A DNA stretch of 44,213 nt from Chromobacterium vaccinii (GCF_000971335.1 NZ_JZJL01000043.1:1-44213); one strand, 5' to 3'. Counted from the stretch's first letter, positions 15,549 through 28,096 are shown. Notes: generated by a model from the sequence alone, not told the origin. Numbers and translations: made by a program.

Positions 15549-17246
15549 ATGAGCAAACTCAGACCGGCCCAGCTCGGGCCCATCGTCGGCCATACCACCG
15601 CCAGCAGCGCGCGCGTCTGGATACGCGGCTCCGCCGGCGACGAGGGCGCAGACATCGACGGCGAGTGCCGCACCATAGGCGTGATCGCCATCGCTTGGGA
15701 AAACGGCCGCCGCCCGCGCCGGCGCCGCGTCCATTATTTCCGGCTGCGGCGAGAGTACGACCGCACCGGCACCTTCACCCTGGGCGAGGAGCTGGGCCTG
15801 AAGCCGGCGGACAGCGCGCCCGCCCCGCTGCTCCCTGACACCGATTACATCGTCCGCGTCGGCACCCTGCTGCTGGACGATCCCGCTCCGGAAGACGACA
15901 GCCTGTCCCACGACGAGCTGGCCAAGCGCCTGCCCGCCGCCGAAGTCTGGCTCGACGATCTGGAGGCGCTGCCGGCGGAAGAATCCGAAGCCCGCTTCCG
16001 CACTTTCCCGGCGGCGGACGCGCCCGCCGGCCGACTGAGCTTCATCGTCGGCTCCTGCCGCTATCCCGGCCTGCTGTGGAAGACCAAGCAATCCGACGCC
16101 ATCTTCGAGCCGCTGCTGCAGGAAGCCAAGGGGCAGGATGGGCGCGACGCCGCGCGGCTGCTGTTGATGGTGGGCGACCAGATCTACGCCGACATGCTCA
16201 ACCGCCACGTGCCGCTGGGGCTGGCCGACACCTTCGAAGAGTTCCAGCAGCGCTACCACAGCGCCTTCGGCTCCCGCCACATGCGCCGGCTGCTGCGCCA
16301 ATTGCCGGCCTACATGATCCTGGACGACCACGAAATAGAGGACAACTGGAGCCAGGACCGCGTCCGCCGCGCCGAGAGCCGGCGCGTGTTCAACCTGGCC
16401 ATCGCCGCCTACCGCAGCTACCAGTGGGTGCACGGCCCCAGTTGCTACGGCCAGCGGCTGTTCTACCAGTTCCAGTGCGGCCGCTACCCGTTTTTCGCGA
16501 TGGATTCGCGCACCCAGCGCTATATGGACGACGTGCCGGACAATCTGGACGACAACCACCTGCTGGGCCGCCCCAGCCTGGCCGACGAGGAGCCCAGCCA
16601 GCTCGACCTGCTGCTGGCCTGGCTGGCCGATTGCCAGGACAAGCTGGGCGACACGCCCAAGTTCATCGTCAGCCCCAGCGTGTTCGCGCCCAATCCGATG
16701 GACGCCCGCAGCGGACGCGCCGGCTGCGGCGCGGACCGCGCCCGCTGGTGCGAGGCCACCGACTCCTGGCCCGCCTTCCCCGCCACCCGCGCCGCGCTGC
16801 TGCGGCTCATCGTGGAGAAACGGGTGCAGAACGTGGTCTTCCTGTCCGGCGACATCCACTGCAGCAATATCGCCGAGCTGAGCCTGAGCGGCTCCGCCGA
16901 GGCCGAGCGGCTGCGCGTGTTGTCGATCACCTCCTCGGCCTTCTACTGGCCCTTCCCCTTCGCCGACGGCGACCCGTCCGGCTTCGTCCACGACTCGCGC
17001 GCGCAGGGACAGGAAGACGGCTTCGACTTCTGCGCCGGCGGCAAGCCGCACCGGATGGACTACCGCGCCTGGAACTTCACCCAGGAAGACAATTTCTGCC
17101 GCGTGGACCTTGATCCCGCGACGGCGAAACTGACCGTGACGGCTTTCGGCAACCAGGGACAAGTGCTGGAGAGCGGCGGCTGGTTCGGCCAAAGCGGCAA
17201 ACCGCTGCGCGCGGAGCTGGCGCTGGCGCCGTGGACTGAGACTTGA
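15549..17246 (+). CDS. PhoD-like metallophosphatase
   Basis: 565-residue phosphatase of the PhoD/calcineurin-like group. Metal-binding motifs appear in order: GSCRYP (about residue 166), MVGDQIYAD (D210), DDHEIEDNW (D259, D260, H261) and LSGDIHCSN (D435, H437). A fibronectin-like N-terminal part (about 10-150) precedes the catalytic domain. Unlike Bacillus PhoD there is no Tat or Sec signal peptide, so it probably acts in the cytoplasm or has been repurposed. The gene ends 22 bp before a bidirectional terminator shared with purA. It is the second predicted phosphoesterase in this region. Substrate unknown. Confidence 0.88.
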   Translation: MSKLRPAQLGPIVGHTTASSARVWIRGSAGDEGADIDGECRTIGVIAIAWENGRRPRRRRVHYFRLRREYDRTGTFTLGEELGLKPADSAPAPLLPDTDYIVRVGTLLLDDPAPEDDSLSHDELAKRLPAAEVWLDDLEALPAEESEARFRTFPAADAPAGRLSFIVGSCRYPGLLWKTKQSDAIFEPLLQEAKGQDGRDAARLLLMVGDQIYADMLNRHVPLGLADTFEEFQQRYHSAFGSRHMRRLLRQLPAYMILDDHEIEDNWSQDRVRRAESRRVFNLAIAAYRSYQWVHGPSCYGQRLFYQFQCGRYPFFAMDSRTQRYMDDVPDNLDDNHLLGRPSLADEEPSQLDLLLAWLADCQDKLGDTPKFIVSPSVFAPNPMDARSGRAGCGADRARWCEATDSWPAFPATRAALLRLIVEKRVQNVVFLSGDIHCSNIAELSLSGSAEAERLRVLSITSSAFYWPFPFADGDPSGFVHDSRAQGQEDGFDFCAGGKPHRMDYRAWNFTQEDNFCRVDLDPATAKLTVTAFGNQGQVLESGGWFGQSGKPLRAELALAPWTET

Positions 17247-17268
17247 GTCGAGCGCATCCAGGCAAACA

Positions 17269-17296
17269 AAAAGCCCACCGCGAACGGTGGGCTTTT
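17269..17296. terminator. Bidirectional terminator between PhoD-like gene and purA
   Basis: A 10-bp GC-rich stem (17271-17280 with 17285-17294) closes a CGAA tetraloop and is flanked by A-run on the left and T-run on the right. It acts on both convergent genes. Confidence 0.92.
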
Positions 17297-17318
17297 CTCT
17301 GGCTGAACCTAGGTTCGA

Positions 17319-18635
<1,317 letters not shown>

Positions 18636-18653
18636 TCAGATTCAAACAAAAAT

Positions 18654-19805
18654 TCAATGAAACGGCGCCAGCTGCCAGCCATCGGCAGCGGGAACCAGCT
18701 CTCGGTCGCAATTCAATGCGGCCGCGGATTCTCCCAGGTAATCCACCACCACCATCTCGCCGCCGGCGCGCAGGCGCGCCACTTCGGCCGCTGCCGCCGG
18801 CAGATGGCGGGCGGAGACGCGGATGCCGCGGCTGGGATCGCGCTCCGGCAGGATGCGCAGCAGATCGCGCAGATCCAGGCTAAAGCCGGTGGCCGGACGG
18901 GCGCGGCCGAAACGGCGGCCGACATTGTCGTAGCGGCCGCCGCGGGCGATCGCGTCGGACCAGCCCGGCGCGTAGGCCGCGAACATCAGGCCGGTGTGGT
19001 AGAAGTCGCCGCGCAGCTCGGCCAGATCGAAGCTCAGCTCCACCCTGCCCTCCATCGCGCGGGCGATCGCCGACAACTGCATCAGACCCAGCTCCACCTC
19101 CGGCAGCGACGGCAGCCGGGTGCGCGCCTTCTCCAGCACCGCCACCGGGCCGTACAGCTCCGGCAGCGCCAGGAAGGCGCTCTTGTAGGGCTCGGCCACG
19201 CCGGCCACCCGCGCGGCGATGCCGGCGGCGTCCTTGTTCTGCAGCAGGCCGAACAGCTCGCGGCTGACCTCGGGCGACAGGCCGGCCGCCGCGGCCAGGC
19301 CGCGGTAGATGGCGATATGGCCGACGTCCAGCCGCAGCTTCTTCACGCCGGTTTTCTCCAGCGTGGACAGCATCAGCTCGATGATCTCGAGGTCGGCCTC
19401 GATGCCGGCGTAGCCGTACAGCTCGGCCCCCACCTGCAGCGGCTCGCGCGAGCTGGTCAGGCCGGACGGGCGGCTGTGCACCACGCTGCCGGCGTAGCAC
19501 AGGCGCGTCACGCCGGTGCGCTCGCCCAGCAGGTGGGCGTCGATGCGCGCCACCTGCGGCGTGATGTCGGCGCGCAGGCCGAGCTGGCGTCCGGACAGCT
19601 GGTCGTCCAGCTTGAAGGTTTTCAGGTCCAGCGTGTCGTCGCCTTCGCTCACCAGGGAGTCGATGTATTCGATCAACGGCGGCAGCACCAGCTCGTAGCC
19701 GGCCACGCGAAAGCCTTCCAGCATCGCAGCCTTGGCCGACTCCACCTGGCGCGCGGTGGCCGGTAGGATGTCAGCGATGTATTCGGGTAACAGCCAATTA
19801 CGCAT
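18654..19805 (-). CDS. hisZ: ATP phosphoribosyltransferase regulatory subunit
   Basis: 383-residue histidyl-tRNA-synthetase-like protein. In species with short-form HisG, HisZ forms a hetero-octamer with HisG and provides histidine feedback control at the first step of histidine synthesis. The N terminus MRNWLLPEYIADILP, the class II-type PPLIEYIDSL segment and the shortened C terminus lacking the anticodon-binding domain distinguish it from the true HisS in this window (26790-28061). A terminator-like hairpin lies 19-40 nt ahead of the start codon and no strong Shine-Dalgarno is visible, so expression may be limited or use its own signals. Confidence 0.95.
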   Translation of the reverse strand: MRNWLLPEYIADILPATARQVESAKAAMLEGFRVAGYELVLPPLIEYIDSLVSEGDDTLDLKTFKLDDQLSGRQLGLRADITPQVARIDAHLLGERTGVTRLCYAGSVVHSRPSGLTSSREPLQVGAELYGYAGIEADLEIIELMLSTLEKTGVKKLRLDVGHIAIYRGLAAAAGLSPEVSRELFGLLQNKDAAGIAARVAGVAEPYKSAFLALPELYGPVAVLEKARTRLPSLPEVELGLMQLSAIARAMEGRVELSFDLAELRGDFYHTGLMFAAYAPGWSDAIARGGRYDNVGRRFGRARPATGFSLDLRDLLRILPERDPSRGIRVSARHLPAAAAEVARLRAGGEMVVVDYLGESAAALNCDRELVPAADGWQLAPFH

Positions 19806-19817
19806 TTCGTTTCAACA

Positions 19818-19845
19818 GAATAAAAGGCGGGAGGGGACCCGCCTT
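19818..19845 (-). terminator. Terminator-like hairpin between hflC and hisZ
   Basis: AAGGCGGG (19824-19831) pairs with CCCGCCTT (19838-19845) around a 6-nt loop. On the minus strand it is followed by TTTTATT. A second GGCCAGT/ACTGGCC hairpin lies at 19857-19880. The site ends hflKC transcription or attenuates it just before the hisZ start codon at 19805. Confidence 0.7.
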
Positions 19846-19902
19846 GTCATCAGCAAACTGGCCAGGTCGCCCCGGCCAGTGTTCTTAAAAATCAATTGTC
19901 GC

Positions 19903-20787
19903 CTACTTGCTCTTGCCTTGCCCCGCCTGCGGATTCTTCAAATATTTGAAGAAATCGCTGCTCGGATCGAGCACCATCACGTCGCTCTTGTTCTTGAACG
20001 ACTCCTTGTACGCTTCCATGCTGCGCCAGAACGCGTAGAACTCGGGGTTCTTGCCATAGGCGTCGGCGTAGATCGCCGCCGCCTTGGCGTCGCCCGCGCC
20101 CTTCAGCTCCTGCGCCTTGCGGTAGGCTTCGGCCAGGATCACGTCGCGCTGCTTGTCGGCCTCAGCCCGCACGCGCTCGGCGTCGGCGGAGCCTTCGCTG
20201 CGCAGCTGGCTGGCCACGGTGCGGCGTTCGGACTGCATCCGGTCGTAGACGGAACTGCTTATTTTATCCGGAAAATCGACTCGTTTTAAGCGCACGTCGA
20301 GAATTTCCACACCTATTTTACGCGCATCCGCGTCCGCGCGCTTGCGAACCGTCTCCATCACCTGGTCGCGCTGGCCGGAAATGACGTCGGCGACGGTCTT
20401 CTGGCCGAACTCGGCGCGCAGGCCGTCGTTGATGGTCTGCTTCAGTCGGGCCACCGCGCCAGCCTCGGAGCCGACGCTCTTGTAGAACTGCGACACATCC
20501 ACAACCCGCCATTTGACGAAGCTGTCGACCAGCACGTTTTTCTTCTCGCGGGTGTTGAACAGCTCCGGCGCCTCGGCGTCAATGGTCTGCACGCGACGGT
20601 CGAAGTAGCGGACGTTCTGCAGCAGCGGGATCTTGAACTGGATGCCCGGCTCGGAGATCACCTTCACGACTTCGCCGAACTGGAAAACCAGCGCGTACTG
20701 GCGCTGATCGACGGTAAACAGCGACAGGCTGGCGACGAACAGCACGCCGACCACCGCCGCCAGGGTGGGAATCAGTCTTTCAGTCAT
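19903..20787 (-). CDS. hflC: HflC, FtsH protease modulator
   Basis: 294-residue SPFH/prohibitin-family membrane protein. One N-terminal membrane segment (about 7-25) is followed by the SPFH domain facing the periplasm and a helical C terminus. With HflK it forms the large cage around FtsH that controls proteolysis of membrane proteins. The conserved start of the domain, LFTVDQRQYALVFQFGEVV, is recognisable. The start overlaps the hflK stop as ATGA (20784-20787), indicating translational coupling and matched stoichiometry with HflK. Confidence 0.97.
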   Translation of the reverse strand: MTERLIPTLAAVVGVLFVASLSLFTVDQRQYALVFQFGEVVKVISEPGIQFKIPLLQNVRYFDRRVQTIDAEAPELFNTREKKNVLVDSFVKWRVVDVSQFYKSVGSEAGAVARLKQTINDGLRAEFGQKTVADVISGQRDQVMETVRKRADADARKIGVEILDVRLKRVDFPDKISSSVYDRMQSERRTVASQLRSEGSADAERVRAEADKQRDVILAEAYRKAQELKGAGDAKAAAIYADAYGKNPEFYAFWRSMEAYKESFKNKSDVMVLDPSSDFFKYLKNPQAGQGKSK

Positions 20788-21996
20788 CGCTCCGCTCCAA
20801 AGAAATCACGACCGCGCGACGCGTCGCGCCCGTTCTTCGCCGCAGGCGGCGAAGCCGGCTGGGCCGGGGCCTCGGGGGCCGGGGTTGCGGAGGGTTGCGC
20901 CGGAGCGGCGGCGCCCGGAGAGGCCATCTGCGTGAGCTTGTCCAGCGGCAGGTAGAGCAGACTGTTGCCGCCCTTCTGGTCCACCAGCACCTTGCTGCTG
21001 TTGGTCATGATCTGCTGCATCATGTCCAGGTACAGCCGGTCGCGCATGACCTTGGGCGCCTTGTTGTATTCAGGCAACACTTGTTTGAAACGCTCGGCAT
21101 CGCCCTGGGCACGCTCCACCACCTGCTGCTGGTAGCCTTCGGCCTCCTGCACCAGGCGCGAGGCCATGCCCTTGGCCTTGGGCACCACTTCGTTGGCGTA
21201 GGCCATGCCCTCGTTGCGCAGCTTGTCCTTGTCCTGGCCGGCCTTCACGGCGTCGTCGAACGCCGCCAGCACGGCCTGCGGCGGCTGCACGTCGTTGATG
21301 TTGACCTTGGCGACGCGGATGCCGGCGCGGTAGCGGTCCAGCACATCCTGGATCAGCTTGCGGGCGTCGGCGGCGATCTGGGCGCGGCCTTCGTTCAGCA
21401 CGAAGTCCACCTTGTTGCGACCCACCACCTCGCGGATCGCGGTTTCGGCGGCCTGCTTGACCAGATCCTTGCCGTCGCGCTCGCGCGCGGCGTTGTTGAA
21501 CAGGAAGGCGCGCGCGTCCTTGATGTCGTACTGCACCGACAGCTGCACGTCGATGATGTTCTGGTCCGAGGTCAGCATCAGCGACTCTTCCGGCACGCGG
21601 TTCTGCGCGCTGCCGCGGTAGCCCACTTCGATGCTGCGCAACTCGGTCAAGTTGACGATCTCGGCCTTCTCGAACGGATACGGCGCATGCCATTGCAGGC
21701 CGGGCTCGGTCAGGCGGTTGTAGCTGCCCAGCCTCAGCACCACGCCCTCTTCGCGGGCGTCGACGATGTAGAAGCCGCTGGCCAGCCACAAGGCGGCCAG
21801 CACGCCGACCACGACGGCGGCGCCGCCCTTGTACGACGGCGGAGTGAACGACGCGCCGGGGCGGCCGCCCTGATTGCCGCCCTGGCCGCCCTTATCGGGC
21901 TTGCCGCCCAAGAGGCGGGACAGTTTTCGGTTCAGATCACGGAACACTTCATCGAGGTCCGGTGGCCCATTCTGGCCGTTGCGGCCACGGTTCGGG

Positions 21997-22010
<14 letters not shown>
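20784..22010 (-). CDS. hflK: HflK, FtsH protease modulator
   Basis: 408-residue partner of HflC. It has a Gly/Pro/Asn-rich cytoplasmic N terminus, a membrane segment near residues 60-80 (VVVGVLAALWLASGFYIV), then the SPFH domain with VDAREEGVVLRLG and a Pro/Ala-rich C-terminal tail. The start is set at 22010 (MSQNDPN), which matches the family; the open frame runs 17 codons further into hflX. This start overlaps the end of hflX by 14 bp and the stop overlaps hflC by 4 bp. The Shine-Dalgarno is weak, consistent with coupling. Confidence 0.96.
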
Positions 22011-23127
<1,117 letters not shown>

Positions 23128-23160
23128 TGTTTGCTAACCATATTGAGTACGGCGGTAAAT

Positions 23161-23204
23161 GACAAAGGCCGAATGGCCGCATCCTGGGATGCGGCCAATC
23201 GGCC
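23161..23204 (-). terminator. Hairpin between hfq and hflX
   Basis: A long stem, 23167-23184 pairing with 23187-23204 with one mismatch, is followed on the minus strand by TTTGTCATTT. It is a plausible partial terminator that would let hfq be expressed at a higher level than the downstream hflX-hflKC genes. Confidence 0.65.
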
Positions 23205-23226
23205 CGATCGGCGAAGCTAAGACGGC

Positions 23227-23487
23227 TTAAGCGTCCTGCGCCTGTTCCTGCTTTTGCGCCGGGTGCTCGTGCGGGATGTTGACCGGGCGGGCCGGAACCA
23301 CGGTGGAGATGGCGTGCTTGTAAACCATCTGCGTCACCGTGTTCTTCAACAGAACGACGTATTGGTCGAAAGATTCAACCTGACCTTGCAGCTTGATGCC
23401 GTTAACCAGATAAATGGAAACCGGCACGTGTTCCTTGCGCAGGATATTCAGGAAGGGGTCTTGTAACATTTGCCCTTTAGAGCTCAT
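23227..23487 (-). CDS. hfq: RNA chaperone Hfq
   Basis: 86-residue Sm-like hexameric RNA chaperone that pairs small RNAs with mRNAs. It carries the distal and proximal face residues of the family: QDPFLNILR near the N terminus, the Sm1 motif [12 protein letters not shown] and the Sm2 motif [10 protein letters not shown]. The acidic-basic C-terminal tail ([12 protein letters not shown]) is shorter than in E. coli, as in Neisseriales. GGAG upstream supports the ATG at 23487. It lies between der and hflX, the standard arrangement. Confidence 0.98.
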
Positions 23488-23578
23488 TCGTTTTTCTCCG
23501 AATCGTTGATTGTTGTATTAACTGTCCAGCGAACAGCGCGGCGGCCTGCTTATTTTTAGCAGAAAACATTCCGTCGTA

Positions 23579-24988
23579 CTATTTCTTGCTGTTTTTGCCG
23601 TAGCGAACTTCCTTTTCCCTGCCCCGCATCTTGGACATTGGCTTGGCCTTGGCCCGCGGCTTGTCCTTTTCATCGTTGTCGAACGGATTGTCCGACGACT
23701 TGTACTGCACTCTCAGCGGCGTACCCTGCAGCTTGAACACTTTACGGAAAGTGTGTTCCAGATAGCGGGTATAACTGGCCGGAATGCTGTCCAGCGCGTT
23801 GCCGTGCACCACGATTATCGGCGGGTTCTGGCCGCCCTGGTGCGCATAGCGCATCTTGGGGCGGATCAGGCCGGACCGCGGCGGCTGCTGACGCTCCAGC
23901 GCCACCTGCAGCACGCGGGTGAGCTTGGGGGTCGCCAGCTTGGCCATGGCCGCGCGGTAGGCTTCGTCGATGGACTTGAACAAGTCTGCCACACCGCGGC
24001 CCTCGATGGCCGAGATGTAATGAAACTTTGCGAAATCCAGGAAGTTCAGCTTGCGGGCGATCTCGCGGCGCACGTTTTCCTTCTGCTCGCCGTCCAGATT
24101 GTCCCACTTGTTGACCGCCACCACCAAAGCCCGGCCCGCTTCCAGCGCGAAGCCGGCGATGGTGGCGTCCTGTTCGGAGATGTCCAGCTGCGCGTCCAGC
24201 ACCAGCACCGCGACGTTGGCGTCCTCGATCGCCTTCATGGTCTTGATGACGGAAAACTTCTCCAGCATCTCGTTGACCTTGGCGCGGCGGCGCACGCCCG
24301 CAGTGTCGATGATGGTATAGGTATGGCCTTCGCGCTCAAAATCAATATAGATGCTGTCGCGCGTGGTCCCGGCCTGGTCGAAGGCGATCACCCGCTCTTC
24401 GCCGAGGATGGCGTTCACCAGCGTGGACTTGCCGACGTTGGGGCGGCCGATCACGGCGAACTTCGGATGGCGGCTGTCTTCTTCCTCCACCTCGTCGGGA
24501 AAGCCTTCCAGCACCAGTTCCATCAGTTCGCGCACGCCGTCGCCGTGGGCGGCGGAGATCACCAGCGGTTCGCCCAGCGCCAGTTCGTGGAACTCGGCCC
24601 CGGCGATCGCGTGCTTCATGCCTTCCGCCTTGTTGACGGCCAGGAATACCGGGCGGTCAAGCTGGCGCAGGCGGTTGGCGATGATCTTGTCCTGCGGCGT
24701 CAGGCCGGAGCGGCCGTCCACCAGAAAGACCACGGCGTCCGCCTCGTCGACGGCCTGCAGCGTTTGCTTGGCCATCTCGAACAGGATGCCTTCGTCCACC
24801 ACCGGCTCGAAACCGCCGGTGTCGACCACCAGATACGGCTTCTCGCCGACCCGGCCTTGGCCGTAGTGTCGGTCACGCGTCAGGCCCGGCTGGTCGGCGA
24901 CCAGCGCGTCGCGGCTGCGAGTCAGCCGGTTGAAAAGGGTCGACTTGCCCACATTGGGGCGGCCGACCAGCGCTACGGTAGGTTTCAT
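23579..24988 (-). CDS. der: Ribosome assembly GTPase Der (EngA)
   Basis: 469-residue protein with two tandem GTPase domains and a C-terminal KH-like domain, required for 50S subunit maturation. Both G1 motifs, GRPNVGKST, are seen (near residues 8 and 185), with G3 DTGGF and DTAGV and G4 NKAE and NKWD. The C terminus is lysine-rich. The start lies 10 bp after the bamB stop. Confidence 0.98.
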   Translation of the reverse strand: MKPTVALVGRPNVGKSTLFNRLTRSRDALVADQPGLTRDRHYGQGRVGEKPYLVVDTGGFEPVVDEGILFEMAKQTLQAVDEADAVVFLVDGRSGLTPQDKIIANRLRQLDRPVFLAVNKAEGMKHAIAGAEFHELALGEPLVISAAHGDGVRELMELVLEGFPDEVEEEDSRHPKFAVIGRPNVGKSTLVNAILGEERVIAFDQAGTTRDSIYIDFEREGHTYTIIDTAGVRRRAKVNEMLEKFSVIKTMKAIEDANVAVLVLDAQLDISEQDATIAGFALEAGRALVVAVNKWDNLDGEQKENVRREIARKLNFLDFAKFHYISAIEGRGVADLFKSIDEAYRAAMAKLATPKLTRVLQVALERQQPPRSGLIRPKMRYAHQGGQNPPIIVVHGNALDSIPASYTRYLEHTFRKVFKLQGTPLRVQYKSSDNPFDNDEKDKPRAKAKPMSKMRGREKEVRYGKNSKK

Positions 24989-24998
24989 CTAAAACTGC

Positions 24999-26138
24999 TT
25001 ATCCCAGATTCAGCATCGCCAAGCGGCCGTCCTGCCCCTGGATCAGGGCGGAGGAGCCGAGCGACACCGGTTGATTGACCGGCCCGGTGGTGCCGATCTT
25101 GTTGCGTCCGACGATGCCTCCGCTCTCGTTGGACAGCAGATGGGCATAACCCTCGCCGTCCACCACCAGCACGAAGCGTCCGATCATCGCGGGACCGGAA
25201 ACGCCGCGGTATTTGAGGTCGTCGTTTTTCCATACATTGCGGCCGCTCTGGCGATCATACGCCCAGATCGAGCCGTCTTCCGCAGTCACGTAGACATTGC
25301 GGGCATCCACAGCCACACCGCGGCTGGACGACACCTCGCGCGCCCACTGCAGGCTGCCCGAGCGGGCGTCGAAGCACGCCACGCGGCCCTGGTAGGCCAC
25401 GGCGCACACCTGGCCGCCGTCGAAGACCGGGCGGCTGGTGACGTCGGTGACCCGCTCCAGCTCGGTGGCGCCGCGCGGCGTCGCCACCGCGCCCTGCCAG
25501 ATGGTGTTGCCGGTGAGCGGATTGACAATGTCGACGCGGCCGCCGGCCTGCCCCACCATCACCGCTTCCTTGCCCACCGACTGCATCGAGCCGTTGTTGC
25601 GCACGGTCAGTTGCGGCAGCACGTTCACAACCGACCATTGCTGCTTGCCGTCGGCCAGGCTGAAGCCGGTCAGGCGGGCATCGTTGGTGCGGACCACGGC
25701 GATATCGCCGGCGATCTGCGGCGCCTCCAGCATCAGGCTGGTCAGCGGCTGTTCCCACAGGATCTTGCCGCTGGTGCGGTTGACGGCCAGCAGCTTGGCA
25801 TCCTGGGTGCCGACCAGCACGGTGTCGCCGGCGACGGCCACGCCGCTGGCCAACGCGCGCTTGAGCGACACATCGGACTGCGCGCGGCCGGACAGCGCGT
25901 CCACGCTGCGGATGCGGCCTTCCACGTCGGCGGTCACCACATTGCCGTTGGCGTACACCGGCAGGAAGCTGGCGGCCGGCGCGGCCTGCTGCAGCGTCCA
26001 TTTGACGTCCAGCGTCTGCAGCGGCTTGATCGCCGCCAGCGGCGTCGGCTGGAACTGGGTGGAGCCCTCGAACCAGCTGGCGCAGCCGGCCAGCAGCAGC
26101 GAGGACGTCAGAGCGGTAAGCAACAGTTGGCGGCGCAT
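24999..26138 (-). CDS. bamB: Outer-membrane assembly lipoprotein BamB
   Basis: 379-residue lipoprotein of the BAM complex, which inserts beta-barrel proteins into the outer membrane. The signal peptide ends with lipobox LAGC. The body is an eight-bladed PQQ-type beta-propeller with repeats such as VNRTSGKILWEQPL, VNPLTGNTIWQG, FDARSGSLQWAREV and YDRQSGRNVWK. The ATG at 26138 is chosen because GGGAGG lies 8 nt upstream and a signal peptide follows directly; the frame is open for 44 more codons. It is 4 bp after the yfgM-like gene. Confidence 0.96.
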   Translation of the reverse strand: MRRQLLLTALTSSLLLAGCASWFEGSTQFQPTPLAAIKPLQTLDVKWTLQQAAPAASFLPVYANGNVVTADVEGRIRSVDALSGRAQSDVSLKRALASGVAVAGDTVLVGTQDAKLLAVNRTSGKILWEQPLTSLMLEAPQIAGDIAVVRTNDARLTGFSLADGKQQWSVVNVLPQLTVRNNGSMQSVGKEAVMVGQAGGRVDIVNPLTGNTIWQGAVATPRGATELERVTDVTSRPVFDGGQVCAVAYQGRVACFDARSGSLQWAREVSSSRGVAVDARNVYVTAEDGSIWAYDRQSGRNVWKNDDLKYRGVSGPAMIGRFVLVVDGEGYAHLLSNESGGIVGRNKIGTTGPVNQPVSLGSSALIQGQDGRLAMLNLG

Positions 26139-26142
26139 GCGG

Positions 26143-26772
26143 TCAGCCTCCCAACGCGTCGAGCTTGGTTTGCGCCAGCTGGCGGCTCGGGCTGTCGCCC
26201 AGCATCTTCGCCAGCGCGGCCTTGTAGGCGTCGCGAGCGCCGCTGCTGTCGCCCTTGGCGACGAACACATCGCCCTTCAGCTCCAGGAACTCGGCGTCGA
26301 AAGCGGCCGGATGGGCCTGGTTCAGCTCGCCGATCGCGCCGTCGAACTTTTTCTGGTCCAGCAGCAGCGAAGCCAGGCGCAGACGGGCGATCGCCTGCAG
26401 CTCCTCGTCCTTGCCGTTCTTCAATACCCACTCCAGCTGGCTGGCGGCCAGCGCCGGGTCGTTCTTGTCGAACGCGGCCTTGGCCAGCACCAGCGCGGCG
26501 CGGCTGGCGTAGAGGGTGCCGGCGTATTCGCCCTGCAGTTGCTGGGCGGCCGATTTCAGCTTGGCGATGTCCTTGGCGGCCACCGCGTTGTCGACGGCCT
26601 CGTAGGCGGTCGCGGCCTTCTCGGACTGGCCGCGTTCGTACATGCCGTAAGCCTTGTAGCCCAGGTAGCCCAGGCTGACGGCCAGCACCGCGCCGCCGAT
26701 CAGCTTGCCCCACTGCTGCCAGAATGCCTTCAGAGAATCGATCTGTTCCTGTTCCTGCAAGTCGAACGCCAT
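26143..26772 (-). CDS. YfgM-like tetratricopeptide membrane protein
   Basis: 209-residue inner-membrane protein with a short cytoplasmic N terminus (MAFDLQEQEQIDSLKAFW), one membrane segment (about 26-43) and a periplasmic TPR-like helical domain. YfgM of E. coli binds the SecYEG translocon and PpiD and acts as an ancillary periplasmic chaperone component. The location between hisS and bamB is the conserved one. The start at 26772 has a strong GGAAGGGGG; an earlier in-frame ATG at 26793 overlaps the end of hisS and lacks such a signal. Confidence 0.92.
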   Translation of the reverse strand: MAFDLQEQEQIDSLKAFWQQWGKLIGGAVLAVSLGYLGYKAYGMYERGQSEKAATAYEAVDNAVAAKDIAKLKSAAQQLQGEYAGTLYASRAALVLAKAAFDKNDPALAASQLEWVLKNGKDEELQAIARLRLASLLLDQKKFDGAIGELNQAHPAAFDAEFLELKGDVFVAKGDSSGARDAYKAALAKMLGDSPSRQLAQTKLDALGG

Positions 26773-26789
26773 CGCGTTCCCCCTTCCTA

Positions 26790-28061
26790 TCAAGCTTTCA
26801 GAGTGGCGAGGGTGGCCAGAACCGCATCGGCCGCCACGGTCTGCTGGGCGGCTTCGGCGCGCAGCGCCTTCACCACCACCTGACCGGCCTGGATTTCGTT
26901 TTCACCGACGATCAGCGCGAACTGCGCGCCGCTGGCGTCGGCCTTTTTCATTTGCGACTTGAAGCTGGCGTCGCCCAGATGCTGCACCACCGAGTAGCCG
27001 GCGGCGCGCAGGCTCTGCGCGAGCTTCATCGAATACAGGCCCGCGCCCTCGCCCTGGTTGACCAGGAAGACGTCGACGCTGCGCTGCGCCGGCAGCAGGC
27101 CCTTGTCCTGCAGCAACAGCAGCACGCGCTCCATGCCCATGCCGAAGCCGATGCCGGAGGCGGCCTTGCCGCCCAGCTGCTCGATCAGGCCGTCGTAGCG
27201 GCCGCCGGCGCAGATAGTACCCTGGGCGCCCAGCTCGGAGGTCACCCACTCGAACACCGAGCGGTTGTAGTAGTCGAGGCCGCGCACCAGGCGCGGGTTC
27301 TCGATGTACTCGATGCCCAGCGCGGCGATCATCGCCTTCCAGCCCTCGTAATGGGCGCGAGACTCCTCGCCCAGATAGTCGGACAGCTTGGGCGCGGCGT
27401 TGGCCATTTCCTGCAGCGCCGGGTTCTTGGTGTCCAGCACGCGCAGCGGGTTGGTGTGCATCCGGCGCTTGCCGTCCTCGTCCAGGATGTCGACGTGGCG
27501 CTCCAGGTAGGCGATCAGCGCCTCGCGGTGGGCGGCGCGCTCTTCGGCGTTGCCCAGCGAGTTGATCTCCAGCCGCACGTACTGGCTGATGCCCAGGCGG
27601 CGCCACAGATCGGCGGTCATCGCGATGATCTCGGCGTCGATGTCCGGACCGGCCAGGGCCAGCGCCTCCACGCCCACCTGGTGGAACTGGCGGTAGCGCC
27701 CCTTCTGCGGGCGCTCGTGGCGATACATCGGCCCCATGTACCACAGCTTGGGCGTGGCGTTGTACAGCAGGTTGTGCTCCACCACCGCGCGCAGCGTGCC
27801 GGCGGTGCCTTCCGGGCGCAGCGTCAGGCTGTCGCCATTCAGGCTGTCGACGAAGGTGTACATTTCCTTCTCGACGATGTCGGTCACTTCGCCGATGGAG
27901 CGCACAAACAGCGGCGTGCCTTCGACGATGGGGGTGCGGATGTTCTGGTAGCCGTAGTCGGCCAGCAGCTTGCGCAGCGCCTCTTCAAAGTATTCCCACT
28001 GGTAGGATTCGGCCGGCAGCACATCGTTCATGCCCTTGACCGCTTGGTATTTCTGAGCCAT
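26790..28061 (-). CDS. hisS: Histidyl-tRNA synthetase
   Basis: 423-residue class II aminoacyl-tRNA synthetase. It has [10 protein letters not shown] at the N terminus, motif 2 [16 protein letters not shown], the histidine-specific [15 protein letters not shown] and AGGRYDGL, and motif 3 [13 protein letters not shown]. The last ~90 residues form the HGTP anticodon-binding domain. All catalytic features are intact, separating it from its regulatory paralogue HisZ in the same window. It lies between ispG and the yfgM-like gene with short gaps. Confidence 0.98.
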   Translation of the reverse strand: MAQKYQAVKGMNDVLPAESYQWEYFEEALRKLLADYGYQNIRTPIVEGTPLFVRSIGEVTDIVEKEMYTFVDSLNGDSLTLRPEGTAGTLRAVVEHNLLYNATPKLWYMGPMYRHERPQKGRYRQFHQVGVEALALAGPDIDAEIIAMTADLWRRLGISQYVRLEINSLGNAEERAAHREALIAYLERHVDILDEDGKRRMHTNPLRVLDTKNPALQEMANAAPKLSDYLGEESRAHYEGWKAMIAALGIEYIENPRLVRGLDYYNRSVFEWVTSELGAQGTICAGGRYDGLIEQLGGKAASGIGFGMGMERVLLLLQDKGLLPAQRSVDVFLVNQGEGAGLYSMKLAQSLRAAGYSVVQHLGDASFKSQMKKADASGAQFALIVGENEIQAGQVVVKALRAEAAQQTVAADAVLATLATLKA

Positions 28062-28096
28062 TGCTATCTTCTTGTATCAGCTGGATTCTGGTTTCG

